In this document: positions 46,278-56,278 of the stretch, piece after piece | How positions within the stretch are numbered: the first letter of the stretch is position 1 | Layout: every line of letters begins with the position of its first letter | DNA from: an uncultured Chitinophagaceae bacterium | Lineage (GTDB): Bacteria; Bacteroidota; Bacteroidia; Chitinophagales; Chitinophagaceae | Direction: 5' to 3' | DNA: 64,000 nucleotides | Assembly: GCA_937862815.1 (NCBI GenBank) | Contig: CALMED010000002.1 | Coordinates: 124,001 to 188,000 of the forward strand | The notes under the pieces: generated by a model | The model's database searches: none | Seen by the model: only the letters and a program-made list of their open reading frames with translations | Told to the model about the DNA's origin: nothing | Position numbers and translations under genes: made by a program

Positions 46278-46449
46278 AGTGAATGATTTTTTTAAGAGCG
46301 ACAAATATAGACGCTTTTGCTGTGGGATAAAATAAATTTTAAGCACAGAAAATTTTACTGTAATTCCGCTGAAACCCTTATGCACAAAGGATTTAAGCAA
46401 TGGTTCGTCTGTTTTATTTCCGCTTTTTGAAGGGTGGTCTTTTCCACAA

Positions 46450-46755
46450 TCAGTCCACAACCTGCATCAGGCTTCGGAATGCGATAAAACGGTTGCCCCA
46501 TTTTTCGAAGGCTTTGCGGCGCAGTTCCTCTGCGAAGGAATCAATGTACCGGTTGTAGACTGCCTTGCTTTCAGCTGTATACTGGGCGGCATAGGTAGGC
46601 CCTTCTGCCTCATCTGATTCCAGCAGGCGCAGCAGCCGGCTGCTGATGAAGCAACCGGTGGCCACCACTTCCGGCATGTGCACTTCCTGCATCCACTGCA
46701 ACCAGGCATCGTGTATGGCCCAATCAACTTTTACGGTAACGTTGTATATAAACAT
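46450..46755 (-). CDS. DUF4286 family protein
   Basis: A 101-residue cytoplasmic protein matching the DUF4286 pattern: [20 protein letters not shown] at the start, [11 protein letters not shown] near 26, and [16 protein letters not shown] at the end. It is an alpha-beta, ferredoxin-like small protein by appearance, of unknown function. The gene lies 45 bp downstream of exonuclease III on the same strand and may be co-transcribed. The 172-bp gap to HU contains nothing recognisable. Confidence 0.85.
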   Translation of the reverse strand: MFIYNVTVKVDWAIHDAWLQWMQEVHMPEVVATGCFISSRLLRLLESDEAEGPTYAAQYTAESKAVYNRYIDSFAEELRRKAFEKWGNRFIAFRSLMQVVD

Positions 46756-46800
46756 GCTGTTCTTTTTCGTGAACTGATTTTTGCCCGGTGCGAAGTCTTT

Positions 46801-47568
46801 TTACTTTTTTAATTCCAGATACACAGGGCAGTGATCGCTGTGTTTCACGTCCGGGAAAATCTCAGCGTCTTGTATCCGCTTACGTAATGGTTCGGTCACG
46901 TTAATGTAATCAATGCGCCAGCCCTTGTTGTTGAGCCGCACGCTGGGAAATCGCTGGCTCCACCAGCTGTAACGGTGGGGTTCGGGATGCAGGAGCCGGA
47001 ATGTATCCACCCAGCCGCTGTCAAAAAACTTCGTCATCCATTCCCGCTCCGGCAGCAGGAAGCCGCTGGAGTTTTTATTTCCCTTTGGATCGTGAATGTC
47101 AATTTCCTGGTGAGCGATGTTGTAGTCGCCGCACAACACCAGGTTGGGATGTTTTTTCCGCAGCCGCAGCAGCCAGTCGTAACATTCATCGAGCCATTTA
47201 TATTTAAAATCCTGCCGCTCTGCACCGCTGGTGCCGCTGGGAAAATAGGCATTGATGAGACGGATCTCGCCAAAATCGAGCTGCAGCACCCTTCCTTCAT
47301 CATCGCTGGGACCGTGCCCGTTGCCGTATTCCACCCGGTCGGGCTTGATTTTTGTAAATACGGCCACCCCGCTGTAACCTTTCTTCTGCGCACTGAACCA
47401 ATAGTCGTGGTACCCCAGCTTCCGGAACGGTTCGTGGTCCACATCGGCTTGCAGGGCCTTGGTTTCCTGCAGACAAATGATATCGGCCGGGTTGGTCTGC
47501 AGCCAGTCGAGCCACCCTTTTTTGATGGCCGCCCGGATGCCGTTTACGTTGTATGAGATGATGCGCAT
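46801..47568 (-). CDS. xth: exodeoxyribonuclease III / AP endonuclease
   Basis: A 255-residue repair enzyme that cuts at abasic sites. It has ISYNVNGIRAAIKKG at the start, LQETKA near residue 35, GDYNIAHQEIDIHDP near 150 and the catalytic SDHCPVYLEL at the end. Aspartate and histidine at SDH, and the glutamate in QETK, complete the active site. It is divergent from the GH97 gene with a 69-bp gap. Confidence 0.95.
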   Translation of the reverse strand: MRIISYNVNGIRAAIKKGWLDWLQTNPADIICLQETKALQADVDHEPFRKLGYHDYWFSAQKKGYSGVAVFTKIKPDRVEYGNGHGPSDDEGRVLQLDFGEIRLINAYFPSGTSGAERQDFKYKWLDECYDWLLRLRKKHPNLVLCGDYNIAHQEIDIHDPKGNKNSSGFLLPEREWMTKFFDSGWVDTFRLLHPEPHRYSWWSQRFPSVRLNNKGWRIDYINVTEPLRKRIQDAEIFPDVKHSDHCPVYLELKK

Positions 47569-47637
47569 TGGGGATGGATGGGTTATCTTAGAGGAGCGAA
47601 ATTACTGTACATTTCTTTACCCCCTGTAACTCTCCTT

Positions 47638-49779
47638 ATGACACGTCTTTTCCTTTTCATCTCCTTACTGGCCGGCGCCATCTTACCCACTGCGGCACAA
47701 CCGGTCAGCTTTCTAAGCCCGGGCGCACAAATCCGCCTCGAAGCCGGCCTGGATGCACAGCAACAGTTTACTTTCAGGGTGTATTACAGGGGCGCTCCGG
47801 TTGTACAACCCTCCGCCATCGGCTTCGAGCTGCAGCAGCCGCGGCTGTCTCTGCGGCAGTTCGTGGTAAAGGGTGTGGATTCATCTGCTGTGGATGAAAG
47901 CTGGGAACCTGTATGGGGCGAAACCAACCGCATCCGCAATCGTTATAACGAGGTTCGCTTTCAGTTGCAGCGAAGTGCAGCGCCCGCCATTCGCCTCGAT
48001 GTGGTCTTCCGTGTGTTTGATGACGGCATCGGCTTCCGTTATGAATTTCCGGAGCAGCCGGAACTTAACTATTTCATTGTAGCCGATGAGCAAACGCAGT
48101 TCAACTTCGGAACAAACGCCACGGCTTTCTGGATACCCGGTGATTATGATACGAACGAATACACGTATACCCGGTCGCGCCTGTCAGCGGTGAATGCCGG
48201 CATCAGCCATTCATTCACCGAAATAGGGGTGAAAACGATGTTCCACCCGCAGGGCGTACAAACGCCCCTCCTGCTGAAGACGGATGCGGGTCTGTACATC
48301 AACCTGCACGAAGCGGCTCTTCTCAACTACCCGGCCATGCAGTTGGTGGTGGATACCGCCCGTTATATTCTGCAATCGCACCTGGTGCCCGATGCCGTAG
48401 GCAATAAGGCCTACCTGCAGACACCCGCCCACACCCCGTGGCGCACCCTCATCATCAGCCACCAGGCCACCGGTATCCTCAACTCGAAGCTGATCCTCAA
48501 CCTCAACGAACCCTCCCGCATCGAAGATCCGTCGTGGATCCGACCCCAGAAAATGGTGGGGGTGTGGTGGGAGATGCACGTGGGTACCAGCAGCTGGGAT
48601 TACCGGGGTTCACAGGCCGGTGTTACCGGCGGTGCCAGCCTGCCGCATGGCGCCAACACGAACAACGTAAAGCGGTACATTGACTTCGCCGCTGCCCACG
48701 GCATCCAGGGTGTGTTGGTGGAAGGATGGAACACCGGATGGGAAGACTGGTACGGCAACTGGAAAGAAAATGTCTTTGATTTTGTTACGCCCTATCCCGA
48801 CTTTGACCTCTACGAACTGCATCGCTATGCCCGGGAAAAAGGCGTTCAACTCATCATGCACCACGAAACCTCGGCATCTGTCACCAATTACGAACGCCAC
48901 ATGGATACCGCTTACCGCTTCATGAAAAAATTTGGATACGATGCGGTGAAGACCGGTTATGTGGGCCGCATCATCCCCCGCGGCGAACACCACGACGGTC
49001 AGTGGATGGTAAACCATTACAACCGCGTGGCGGAGAAAACAGCGGCTTACCGTATCATGGTGGATATGCATGAGCCGGTGCGTCCCACCGGTTTGCACCG
49101 TACCTGGCCCAACTGGCTCACCAGCGAAGCGGCCCGTGGTAACGAGTTCAACGCCTGGAGCCGGGGTAACCCACCCGAACACGAAACAATTCTTCCTTTC
49201 ACCCGCCTCATGGGAGGTCCCATGGATTATACACCGGGTATATTCCGGATTAAGATGAACCATTACCGGCCGGGCGCAACCGAACAGGTGCATACCACCC
49301 TCGCCAAGCAGCTGGCTCTGTATGTGACCATGTACAGCCCCTTGCAGATGGCGGCCGATCTCATTGAGAATTACGAAGCCCGCCCCGACGCATTTCAGTT
49401 CATCAAAGACGTGGCCGTGGATTGGGAGGAGAGCCACTACCTGCTGGCCGAGCCCGGCGATTACCTGGTGGTGGCCCGCAAGGAAAAGGGGAAGCCCAAT
49501 TGGTTCCTCGGGGCCATCACGGATGAGGAAGCCCGCCTTTTTACCCCTTCATTATCGTTTCTTCCGGCCGGACAGCAGTTTGTAGCCACCCTTTACCGCG
49601 ATGCGGCCGATGCGCATTGGGAACAAAATCCCGAGGCATACGTGATAGAAAAATTTCTTGTAAACGCCGCAACCCGTCTTCGCCTGCAGCTGGCGCCCGG
49701 CGGCGGGGCAGCCATCAGCTTTATGCCGGCATCGGCCGATCACCTGAAACGGGTGAAGAAATACAAAACGCCACGGTAA
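47638..49779 (+). CDS. GH97 alpha-glucosidase, SusB-like
   Basis: A 713-residue secreted glycoside hydrolase. The signal peptide (residues 1-20, cleavage after AAA) is followed by an N-terminal beta-sandwich (about 25-290), a catalytic barrel (about 295-600) and a C-terminal domain. The catalytic region carries MHHETSAS near residue 407, KTGYVGRIIPRGEHHDGQW near 438, MHEPVRPTG near 478 and SEAARGNEF near 497; these glutamates are those used by inverting SusB of Bacteroides. It likely cleaves alpha-glucosides from starch-type oligosaccharides in the periplasm. No SusC/D pair is present in the window. Confidence 0.92.
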   Translation: MTRLFLFISLLAGAILPTAAQPVSFLSPGAQIRLEAGLDAQQQFTFRVYYRGAPVVQPSAIGFELQQPRLSLRQFVVKGVDSSAVDESWEPVWGETNRIRNRYNEVRFQLQRSAAPAIRLDVVFRVFDDGIGFRYEFPEQPELNYFIVADEQTQFNFGTNATAFWIPGDYDTNEYTYTRSRLSAVNAGISHSFTEIGVKTMFHPQGVQTPLLLKTDAGLYINLHEAALLNYPAMQLVVDTARYILQSHLVPDAVGNKAYLQTPAHTPWRTLIISHQATGILNSKLILNLNEPSRIEDPSWIRPQKMVGVWWEMHVGTSSWDYRGSQAGVTGGASLPHGANTNNVKRYIDFAAAHGIQGVLVEGWNTGWEDWYGNWKENVFDFVTPYPDFDLYELHRYAREKGVQLIMHHETSASVTNYERHMDTAYRFMKKFGYDAVKTGYVGRIIPRGEHHDGQWMVNHYNRVAEKTAAYRIMVDMHEPVRPTGLHRTWPNWLTSEAARGNEFNAWSRGNPPEHETILPFTRLMGGPMDYTPGIFRIKMNHYRPGATEQVHTTLAKQLALYVTMYSPLQMAADLIENYEARPDAFQFIKDVAVDWEESHYLLAEPGDYLVVARKEKGKPNWFLGAITDEEARLFTPSLSFLPAGQQFVATLYRDAADAHWEQNPEAYVIEKFLVNAATRLRLQLAPGGGAAISFMPASADHLKRVKKYKTPR

Positions 49780-49788
49780 CAGCATCCC

Positions 49789-52470
49789 TTATTCCAGGAT
49801 GGGTCGCAACCACCGCGTGGCTTCTTCGGTACCCATCCCTTTGCGGGCAGCATAGTCGGCGAACTGGTCCTGCTGAATTTTTCCCACACCAAAGTATTTG
49901 CTGCCGGGGTGGGCAAAATACCAGCCGCATACCGATGAGGCAGGGTACATAGCCAGTGATTCGGTGAGTTGTATGCCGGTGGCCGCTTCCCCGCCCAGCA
50001 ATGCAAACAGCTTGTATTTCTCGGTGTGATCGGGGCAGGCGGGGTAGCCGGGCGCAGGCCGTATGCCGCGGTATTGCTCGCGGATCAGGTCTTCGTTGCT
50101 CAGCGTTTCGTCTTTGGCATAGCCCCAGAACTCTTTGCGGGTCCGTTCGTGCAACCGTTCGGCAAAGGCTTCTGCCAACCGGTCGGCCAGCGCCTGGATC
50201 ATGATCTTGTTGTAATCGTCGTGGGCGGCTTCAAATTCCTGTACATAGGCATCAGCACCGTGAATGGTAACGCTGAACGCGCCGATATAATCCTGTTTGT
50301 TTACTTCTGCGGGGGCTATAAAGTCGGCCAGCGAATAGTTGGGTTGCCCGGTCGCCTTCTGGATTTGCTGGCGCAGGAACTGCAGTTGCACCACTTCGTC
50401 GGGTCCTTCCTGCCTGTGCAGGAGGCTGACGGTGTCCCCGCCGTTGCTGTTAGCCGGCCAGAACCCGATGCTTCCCTGGGCCCTCAGCCTCTTATCTTCA
50501 ATGAGCCGCTGCAGCAGCGCCCGGGCGTCGTTGTACAGCTTGGTAGCTTCCGTACCTACCACGGTATCGCTCAGTATGTCGGGGAATTTTCCGTGCAGTT
50601 CCCAGGCAATGAAGAAGGGCTGCCAGTCAATGTAGCCGGCAATTTCGGCAAGGGGGTATTCGTCGAAGTGCTTCGTGCCGCTGAAGGCCGGAGCAATGGG
50701 TGTGTAGGTGTTCCAGTCCAGCCGGGCCTTGTTGTTGGCGGCTGCTTTGTAGGTCAGATAGCTCTTGGCAGGTTTCTTATTGTGAAAATCGTCCCGCAAC
50801 CGGTCGTATTCCTGGCGGACGCCGGCCAGCAGTTCATCTTTCTGTTCCTTGCTCAGCAGCGAAGTAGCCACGGTTACACTGCGGGAGGCATCCAGTACAT
50901 GCAGCACTCCGTTTTCATATTGCGGCGCAATTTTAACGGCTGTGTGCATGCGGGAGGTGGTGGCGCCGCCAATCAGCAATGGCTGCTTCATGCCCCGCCG
51001 CTGCATTTCCGATGCCACGTGCACCATCTCGTCAAGGGAAGGTGTGATCAGCCCCGACAGCCCGATGATATCGGCGCCAAAGGCTTCCGCCTCATCGAGG
51101 ATGCGGTCGGTAGGGACCATCACTCCCAGGTCTTTGATGCTGTAGCCGTTGCAGCCCAGCACCACGCCCACGATGTTTTTGCCGATGTCGTGCACATCGC
51201 CCTTCACCGTGGCCAGCAGGATGCGGCCGGCCGAGGAGGCTTCCGTTTTCTCCGCTTCTATGTAAGGGGTGAGCACCGCCACGCTTTTCTTCATCACCCG
51301 GGCGCTCTTCACCACCTGCGGCAGGAACATCTTGCCGGCGCCAAACAGATCGCCCACCACGTTCATGCCGGCCATGAGCGGACCTTCAATCACGTCCAGC
51401 GGGCGGGGGTATTGCTGCCGGGCTTCTTCAGTATCGGCGTCAATGTAGTCGGTGATGCCGTTGATCAGGGCGTGCTTCAGCCGCTCTTCCACCGGGGCGT
51501 TGCGCCAGGCTTCGTCTTTCACCTGTTCCTTGCCCTTGGCTTTCACGGTTTCGGCGAAGGCGATGAGCTGTTCGGTGGCTTCGTTGTGGTCGTTGTTGCG
51601 GTTGAGGATAACGTCTTCGCAAAGCTCCCGCAGCCTGGGTTCAATTTCGTCGTACACGACTAACTGGCCAGCATTGACGATGCCCATGTCCATGCCGGCA
51701 TGAATGGCGTGGTACAGGAATACGCTGTGCATGGCTTCGCGAACGTGTTCGTTTCCGCGGAAGGAAAACGACAGGTTGCTCACCCCGCCGCTCACTTTCA
51801 CCAGTGGCATGCGCTGCTTGATTTCGCGGGTCGCTTCAATGAAATCCACCCCGTAGTTGTTGTGTTCTTCCAGGCCGGTGGCCACGGCAAAGATGTTGGG
51901 GTCGAAGATGATGTCCTGCGGTGCAAAGCCCACCTGCTGCGTAAGGATGTTGTAGGCACGCTGGCAGATCTCCACTTTGCGGTCTTTGCTGTCGGCCTGC
52001 CCCTGCTCGTCGAAGGCCATCACCACCACGGCGGCACCAAACATGCGGCAGATGGTGGCCTGTTCAATGAATTTTTCCTCGCCTTCTTTTAATGAGATCG
52101 AGTTGACGATGCACTTGCCCTGTACGCATTTGAGTCCGGCTTCGATGATTTCAAACTTCGAAGAATCAATCATGATGGGAATCTTCGCGATGTCGGGTTC
52201 GCTTTGCAGCAGGTTGAGGAAGGTGCGCATGGCCTGTACCCCGTCGAGGAGGGCGTCGTCCATGTTCACGTCGAGGATCTGGGCGCCGTTTTCCACCTGC
52301 TGGCGGGCCACACTCAGGGCTTCTTCGTAGTTGTTGTCGCGGATGAGGCGGGCAAATTTTTTGGAGCCGGTAACGTTGGTACGTTCGCCTACGTTCACAA
52401 AATTGGTTTCGGGCCGTACCACAAGGGGTTCGAGGCCGGAAAAGCGGGAGTATGGTTTGATTGAGGTCAT
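49789..52470 (-). CDS. metH: methionine synthase, C-terminal half (folate, cobalamin and activation domains)
   Basis: An 893-residue protein covering the methyltetrahydrofolate-binding domain (about residues 1-290, starting FSGLEPLVV and [11 protein letters not shown]), the cobalamin cap and B12 domain ([18 protein letters not shown] near 430, the lower-ligand motif) and the AdoMet activation domain ([18 protein letters not shown] near 805). With the separate homocysteine-binding half (52921-53949) it makes cobalamin-dependent MetH, which forms methionine from homocysteine. The break falls exactly at the linker between the two modules. A GxxExxY gene flanked by inverted repeats lies between the halves. 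It ends 9 bp from the convergent GH97 gene. Confidence 0.95.
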   Translation of the reverse strand: MTSIKPYSRFSGLEPLVVRPETNFVNVGERTNVTGSKKFARLIRDNNYEEALSVARQQVENGAQILDVNMDDALLDGVQAMRTFLNLLQSEPDIAKIPIMIDSSKFEIIEAGLKCVQGKCIVNSISLKEGEEKFIEQATICRMFGAAVVVMAFDEQGQADSKDRKVEICQRAYNILTQQVGFAPQDIIFDPNIFAVATGLEEHNNYGVDFIEATREIKQRMPLVKVSGGVSNLSFSFRGNEHVREAMHSVFLYHAIHAGMDMGIVNAGQLVVYDEIEPRLRELCEDVILNRNNDHNEATEQLIAFAETVKAKGKEQVKDEAWRNAPVEERLKHALINGITDYIDADTEEARQQYPRPLDVIEGPLMAGMNVVGDLFGAGKMFLPQVVKSARVMKKSVAVLTPYIEAEKTEASSAGRILLATVKGDVHDIGKNIVGVVLGCNGYSIKDLGVMVPTDRILDEAEAFGADIIGLSGLITPSLDEMVHVASEMQRRGMKQPLLIGGATTSRMHTAVKIAPQYENGVLHVLDASRSVTVATSLLSKEQKDELLAGVRQEYDRLRDDFHNKKPAKSYLTYKAAANNKARLDWNTYTPIAPAFSGTKHFDEYPLAEIAGYIDWQPFFIAWELHGKFPDILSDTVVGTEATKLYNDARALLQRLIEDKRLRAQGSIGFWPANSNGGDTVSLLHRQEGPDEVVQLQFLRQQIQKATGQPNYSLADFIAPAEVNKQDYIGAFSVTIHGADAYVQEFEAAHDDYNKIMIQALADRLAEAFAERLHERTRKEFWGYAKDETLSNEDLIREQYRGIRPAPGYPACPDHTEKYKLFALLGGEAATGIQLTESLAMYPASSVCGWYFAHPGSKYFGVGKIQQDQFADYAARKGMGTEEATRWLRPILE

Positions 52471-52480
52471 GAATTTTTTT

Positions 52481-52519
52481 TTACCACAGAGTCACACAGA
52501 GTCTGACTCAGAGTTAAGG
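52481..52519. repeat. left arm of CACAGAG inverted repeat
   Basis: TTACCACAGAGTCACACAGA and 19 more bases. The same wording occurs inverted at 52901-52936; together they flank the GxxExxY gene. Confidence 0.6.
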
Positions 52520-52524
52520 AGTTT

Positions 52525-52899
52525 TTAGAGAAGCAGCCTTTTAATTCCATTTTTTAATGAAGCTGTATGAAAGTTTAGCAACAGCCCTACTTGGCAACCG
52601 GACAATTTCAGGTAGGTAAGTACCTGTGCCGTATGAACATCATTGAATGACTCAACAGCTTTTATTTCAACGATAACCTTATTTTCAACCAGCAGGTCCA
52701 CCCTGTAACCTATTTCCGGTTTTACCTCCTGATAGACCAACGGCAGGGCTTTTTCTTTCTCTGCAAATATTCCATTCGTGATTAATTCGTAATAAAGGCA
52801 CTCTTTATAGGAAGATTCAAGTAGTCCGGGACCTAACTCGGTATGAATCCGGAAGGCGCATTTCAGAATCTGCTCAGTCAATAAGTTTATCTCCTGCAT
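52525..52899 (-). CDS. GxxExxY family protein
   Basis: A 124-residue protein with the naming motif of the family: GPGLLESSY near residue 23, followed by [19 protein letters not shown] near 66, a PD-(D/E)XK-like nuclease core (D, then E-x-K). Function is unknown; members vary in copy number and are found in repeat-flanked, mobile-looking contexts. Here the gene sits between the two metH halves, on their strand, with 21 bp to the upstream and 54 bp to the downstream half, inside an imperfect inverted repeat. The upstream repeat arm also forms the last codons of the metH N-half. Confidence 0.85.
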   Translation of the reverse strand: MQEINLLTEQILKCAFRIHTELGPGLLESSYKECLYYELITNGIFAEKEKALPLVYQEVKPEIGYRVDLLVENKVIVEIKAVESFNDVHTAQVLTYLKLSGCQVGLLLNFHTASLKNGIKRLLL

Positions 52900-52900
52900 T

Positions 52901-52936
52901 CCTCTGTGCTTTAACTCTGTTTACTCTGTGGTTAAA
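52901..52936. repeat. right arm of CACAGAG inverted repeat
   Basis: Read on the minus strand it begins TTTAACCACAGAGTAAACAG. It supplies the last four codons and the stop of the metH N-terminal half (52921-52935). Confidence 0.6.
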
Positions 52937-53949
52937 TCATATACAACTTCGGGTAAAGAACGGGGTTTGATTCCCTTCACATGCTCTGCAATATGCCGGA
53001 TATGGTCGGGGGTGGTGCCGCAGCAGCCGCCTACGATGTTGACCCAGCCTTGTTTGGCCCACTCTTCGAGGTAGTGCCCGGTGTCTTCCGGCCGTTCATC
53101 GTATTCGCCCATGGCATTGGGCAGGCCCGCGTTGGGGTAGGCCGACACATAGCAACCCGCCAGCTGACTCAGCTCTTCAATGTGAGGCCGCATTTCGTGC
53201 GCCCCCAAAGCGCAGTTGAGACCCACACTCAGGGGCCGGGCGTGCGTCACCGAAATATAAAACGCTTCCAGCGTCTGTCCGCTGAGGGTACGCCCGCTGG
53301 CGTCGGTGATGGTACCCGAAATGCTGATGGGCAGCTCCGGACGGTCCGCATCGGCAAAATATTTTTTAATGGCAAAAATGGCCGCCTTCGCGTTGAGGGT
53401 ATCGAAGATGGTTTCTATCAGCAGCAGGTCCACTCCGCCATCTACCAGTCCTTTTACCTGCTCATAATAGGCGTCCACCGCTTCATCGAAGGTGAGAGCG
53501 CGGTAGCCGGGGTTGTTTACGTCGGGACTCAGCGACAGGGTTTTGTTCATCGGTCCCAGTGCGCCGGCCACCCAGGCTTCCCGTCCTGCTCCCGCGGGGG
53601 AAGCCAGGAAATGATCCACCGCTTCGCGGGCGCAGCGGGCGGCGGCCACGTTCATCTCGTAAGCCAGGGCTTCCATGTGGTAATCGGCCAGGCTCACCCG
53701 CTGGGCATTGAAGGTATTGGTCTCAATGATGTCGGCCCCGGCCTCCAGGTATTGTGTATGGATATCCCGGATGATGTGGGGTTGGGTAAGACACAGCAGA
53801 TCGTTGTTGCCTTTGAGGTCGGAGGGCCAGTCGCTGAACCGCTCGCCCCGGTAGTCGGCTTCACTGAGCCGGTGACGTTGGATCATGGTGCCCATGGCCC
53901 CGTCAATAACAAGGATGCGTTGTTCCAATGCACGGCGGATATCGCTCAT
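52921..53949 (-). CDS. metH: methionine synthase, N-terminal half (homocysteine methyltransferase)
   Basis: A 342-residue homocysteine-binding barrel of MetH. It has [16 protein letters not shown] near residue 15, [11 protein letters not shown] near 240 and the zinc-cysteine motif [11 protein letters not shown] near residue 307. I chose ATG 53949; the longer frame adds 13 non-conserved residues. It ends shortly after the point where one-piece MetH enters the linker to the folate domain, with the final residues (LTTE and stop) encoded inside a repeat arm. The leader of about 150 nt upstream can form a long stem and may be regulatory. Confidence 0.94.
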   Translation of the reverse strand: MSDIRRALEQRILVIDGAMGTMIQRHRLSEADYRGERFSDWPSDLKGNNDLLCLTQPHIIRDIHTQYLEAGADIIETNTFNAQRVSLADYHMEALAYEMNVAAARCAREAVDHFLASPAGAGREAWVAGALGPMNKTLSLSPDVNNPGYRALTFDEAVDAYYEQVKGLVDGGVDLLLIETIFDTLNAKAAIFAIKKYFADADRPELPISISGTITDASGRTLSGQTLEAFYISVTHARPLSVGLNCALGAHEMRPHIEELSQLAGCYVSAYPNAGLPNAMGEYDERPEDTGHYLEEWAKQGWVNIVGGCCGTTPDHIRHIAEHVKGIKPRSLPEVVYDLTTE

Positions 53950-53979
53950 AAACGGTGGTTTTGTGCAGGCGGGAAAAGA

Positions 53980-54079
53980 GATCGGCACACGGCGGCGGGG
54001 AGAACTGTAAACGCAGGGGTAACCGGGTAGGGTTGTTGCCGTTTATTAGTTCTGTTCCCCGTGGGGGATGCGGCCGAAC
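53980..54079 (-). promoter_or_regulatory. structured 5' leader upstream of metH (candidate riboswitch)
   Basis: Between the predicted promoter and the metH start, the minus strand can form nested pairing. GTTCGGC (54073-54079) pairs with GCCGATC (53980-53986, one mismatch). Inside it GGGG, AGAACT and AAACG arms (54060-54040) pair in order with CGTTT, AGTTCT and CCCC (54013-53997). I do not recognise a known SAM or cobalamin riboswitch core. Function is inference. Confidence 0.45.
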
Positions 54080-54104
54080 AATAAACAAATCCGCCAAAGC
54101 GGAG

Positions 54105-54135
54105 CAAAGGTAGGGTAAAACAGCAGGCGGAACAA
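54105..54135 (-). promoter_or_regulatory. metH promoter (-33/-7 type)
   Basis: On the minus strand TTG (54133-54135), a 20-bp spacer and TACCTTTG (54105-54112), the same geometry as the typA promoter. It would give a leader of about 150 nt. Confidence 0.65.
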
Positions 54136-54140
54136 GGGTT

Positions 54141-54767
54141 TCAGCTCTTCGGGCTGCTGATGTACTGGTCCACCGGCTGCCGGTTCTGTATGGAACGGGC
54201 CAGGGTCAGTTCATCGGCATACTCCAGTTCACCACCAAAAGCGATGCCCCGGGCAATGGTGGTGATGCGCACGGGCCGGCTTTTGATCTTTTTGCTGATG
54301 TAGAACAGGGTGGTGTCGCCCTGGATGGTGGGACTGAGGGCGAAAATCAGTTCTTCCACCTCGTCCTGCTCCAGGCGGCCGATCAGGGCTTCAATGCTCA
54401 GCTGGTCGGGTCCGATGCCGTCGAGCGGTGAGATCACGCCGCCCAGGACGTGGTACAGCCCGCTGAACTGCTGGGTGCTTTCAATGGCTATCACATCCCG
54501 GATGCTTTCCACCACGCACACCAGCCGTTTGTTACGCATCGGGTTGCTGCAGAGATTGCACCATTCGGTGTCCGACACGTTGGCACATTTCCGGCAGAAT
54601 TTAATATCACGGCGCAGTTTGGCCACGGCCCCTGTGAACAGTTCCACCTCGGGTGCCGGCTGCCGGATGAGGTGAAGCACCAGCCGCAGGGCTGTTTTTT
54701 TCCCGATGCCGGGCAACTTGGCAAATTCCTGTACCGCCTGTTCCAGCAGGGTAGACGAAAAATTCAT
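54141..54767 (-). CDS. recR: recombination mediator RecR
   Basis: A 208-residue protein that with RecO/RecF loads RecA at gaps. It has LPGIGKKTALRLVLHL near residue 18 (helix-hairpin-helix), the four-cysteine zinc finger in CRKCANVSDTEWCNLC near 58, and a Toprim domain starting LVCVVES near 81. The start at 54767 lies only 4 bp after a TAATTTCG -7-like element, suggesting a near-leaderless message. It is transcribed towards metH, separated by the metH promoter region. Confidence 0.96.
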   Translation of the reverse strand: MNFSSTLLEQAVQEFAKLPGIGKKTALRLVLHLIRQPAPEVELFTGAVAKLRRDIKFCRKCANVSDTEWCNLCSNPMRNKRLVCVVESIRDVIAIESTQQFSGLYHVLGGVISPLDGIGPDQLSIEALIGRLEQDEVEELIFALSPTIQGDTTLFYISKKIKSRPVRITTIARGIAFGGELEYADELTLARSIQNRQPVDQYISSPKS

Positions 54768-54807
54768 GCGGCGAAATTACGAAGGAAGGGGGATGCGCCG
54801 GCACCAA

Positions 54808-56214
54808 TTACTGATCGGCCGTGAGTTCGATTTCCGTCTCGTTGTCCCAATTTTCCCGCACGTTGATGCTTTTGCCCAGGCTCAGCACCCGCTCGGGTTG
54901 GCGGCGGGGTTGGATGAAATAGGCGCCGGGGTCCCATATACCGTTTCGGTTGGTGTCGAATAACAGCGCCAGTTGGTAGGAGCCCGGCCGGAAATAAGGC
55001 AACAAAAGCTCCTTTCCCTGCAGGGGGTAACTCCTGTAGAGTTGTTCTCCGTTGTAGAACAGCAATACCGGGTGAAGCGAGGTGTCGAGGTTTTTGAACC
55101 GGATGCGCAGGCTGCCGTATTCTTTTTCGGAACGCACGCGGAAGGAAAGCGTGTCGTTGCGGGGGGCGGCCATCCCGGAGGTGTCGGCAGCATAGTCTTG
55201 CTCCAGCACGAGCTTGTAGTTGCTGCCGCCCTTCCAGGTACGGTGTATCAGCAGGCGGTTGCCCACGGTATCCCATCGCAGGGTGAAGGTTTCCGGTGTC
55301 AGCACCGAATCGGCCAGCAGCCGGATGCGGTCGGGGTTCACCCGTCCCAGCCGACGGGCATATACAAGCAGCAGGGTATCGGTAAAGTCCAGCGCACCGC
55401 TTTCGAGGGAGGGGGTAAAGACCAGTCGCTTGGCGTCGGGCTCTTTCGTGGCTGGTGGCCGGCGGGGTTTGTCTTTTTCTTCGGCATAGGCGAAGAGGCG
55501 CACCGGTGCAGCTCCGGGCAGTACAACCGGGCTGTCGGCGAAGGCAAAGGTTTCGATGGGCTGGTTGTAGCGTTTGTTGCCGTCGGCATCCAGCAGGGCA
55601 TACACATAGAACCTGCCCTCGGGCAGGTTGCTGAAGCGAAACTGGCCTTTACTGTCAACCCGGGCTACGTAGGGCGGCGTTTCTTTGGCCACGGTACTGT
55701 CTTCTTCTTTGCGGTATAGCAGGGCAAACATCGTGCTGTCGGTGCGCCCTGTTTCTGCCAGCACCACGCGCCCGGTCAGTTCGTTGGTGTCAATACGGGC
55801 ACCGGTGGAGAAAACGTATCGGAAATCACGCAGCACATTGCCTTCGTTAAGATCCACAATGGCATTGCCAAAATCAATCACATAGGTGGTATTGGGCAAC
55901 AGGGAGTCTTTCAGTCGTACGGTAAGAGTGCGCAGCCGCGACTCATAGATGGGAAGTTGCTGCGGGTAGGGAGCTACCAGGATTTTCTCATTGGCATTGC
56001 GGAGTTCAATGAACTCATCGAAATTCAGAGTGATTTTTTGCGTGGTAACCTCCAACGCGGAGTCTTTGGGCAAAGCTGAGAGGAGTACAGGGGGTAATGA
56101 GTCGCGGGGACCGCCACCCGGCGGTACAATGTTGGCGCAGCCGGGCCCCAGCAGGGCCGGCAGGGTAAAAGCCACCATCCACAATACAATCGGAACGATC
56201 CGCGCTTGGTTCAT
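54808..56214 (-). CDS. Ig-like domain lipoprotein
   Basis: A 468-residue lipoprotein (hydrophobic signal, cysteine in GPGCANIVPP near residue 26). It has the Bacteroidota pattern PPGGGPRDSLPPVLLSALP directly after the lipid anchor, then an SbsA-type Ig-like domain (about residues 50-140, LNFDEFIELRNAN and YVIDFGNAIVD). A carboxypeptidase-regulatory-like beta domain follows (FRFSNLPEGRFYVYALLDAD near 205), and the last part is beta-rich (DTNRNGIWDPG near 430). Likely a surface or outer-membrane lipoprotein; the role is unknown. A TAAGTTTG -7 element is 8 bp before the ATG. Confidence 0.85.
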   Translation of the reverse strand: MNQARIVPIVLWMVAFTLPALLGPGCANIVPPGGGPRDSLPPVLLSALPKDSALEVTTQKITLNFDEFIELRNANEKILVAPYPQQLPIYESRLRTLTVRLKDSLLPNTTYVIDFGNAIVDLNEGNVLRDFRYVFSTGARIDTNELTGRVVLAETGRTDSTMFALLYRKEEDSTVAKETPPYVARVDSKGQFRFSNLPEGRFYVYALLDADGNKRYNQPIETFAFADSPVVLPGAAPVRLFAYAEEKDKPRRPPATKEPDAKRLVFTPSLESGALDFTDTLLLVYARRLGRVNPDRIRLLADSVLTPETFTLRWDTVGNRLLIHRTWKGGSNYKLVLEQDYAADTSGMAAPRNDTLSFRVRSEKEYGSLRIRFKNLDTSLHPVLLFYNGEQLYRSYPLQGKELLLPYFRPGSYQLALLFDTNRNGIWDPGAYFIQPRRQPERVLSLGKSINVRENWDNETEIELTADQ

Positions 56215-56278
56215 AAACGCTGCAAACTTAGCTGAATTCCCGCATCTGCCCGGGCGACTGCCGGTTTTTAACACAAGG

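Noticed and set aside
49969-51663. A 564-codon open frame antisense to metH
   Set aside because: The metH domains on the opposite strand are unambiguous, so this is a shadow frame.
53950-54100. Known SAM or cobalamin riboswitch in the metH leader
   Set aside because: I could not find the conserved core motifs of the S-box, SAM-II or cobalamin classes; kept only as an unclassified structured leader.
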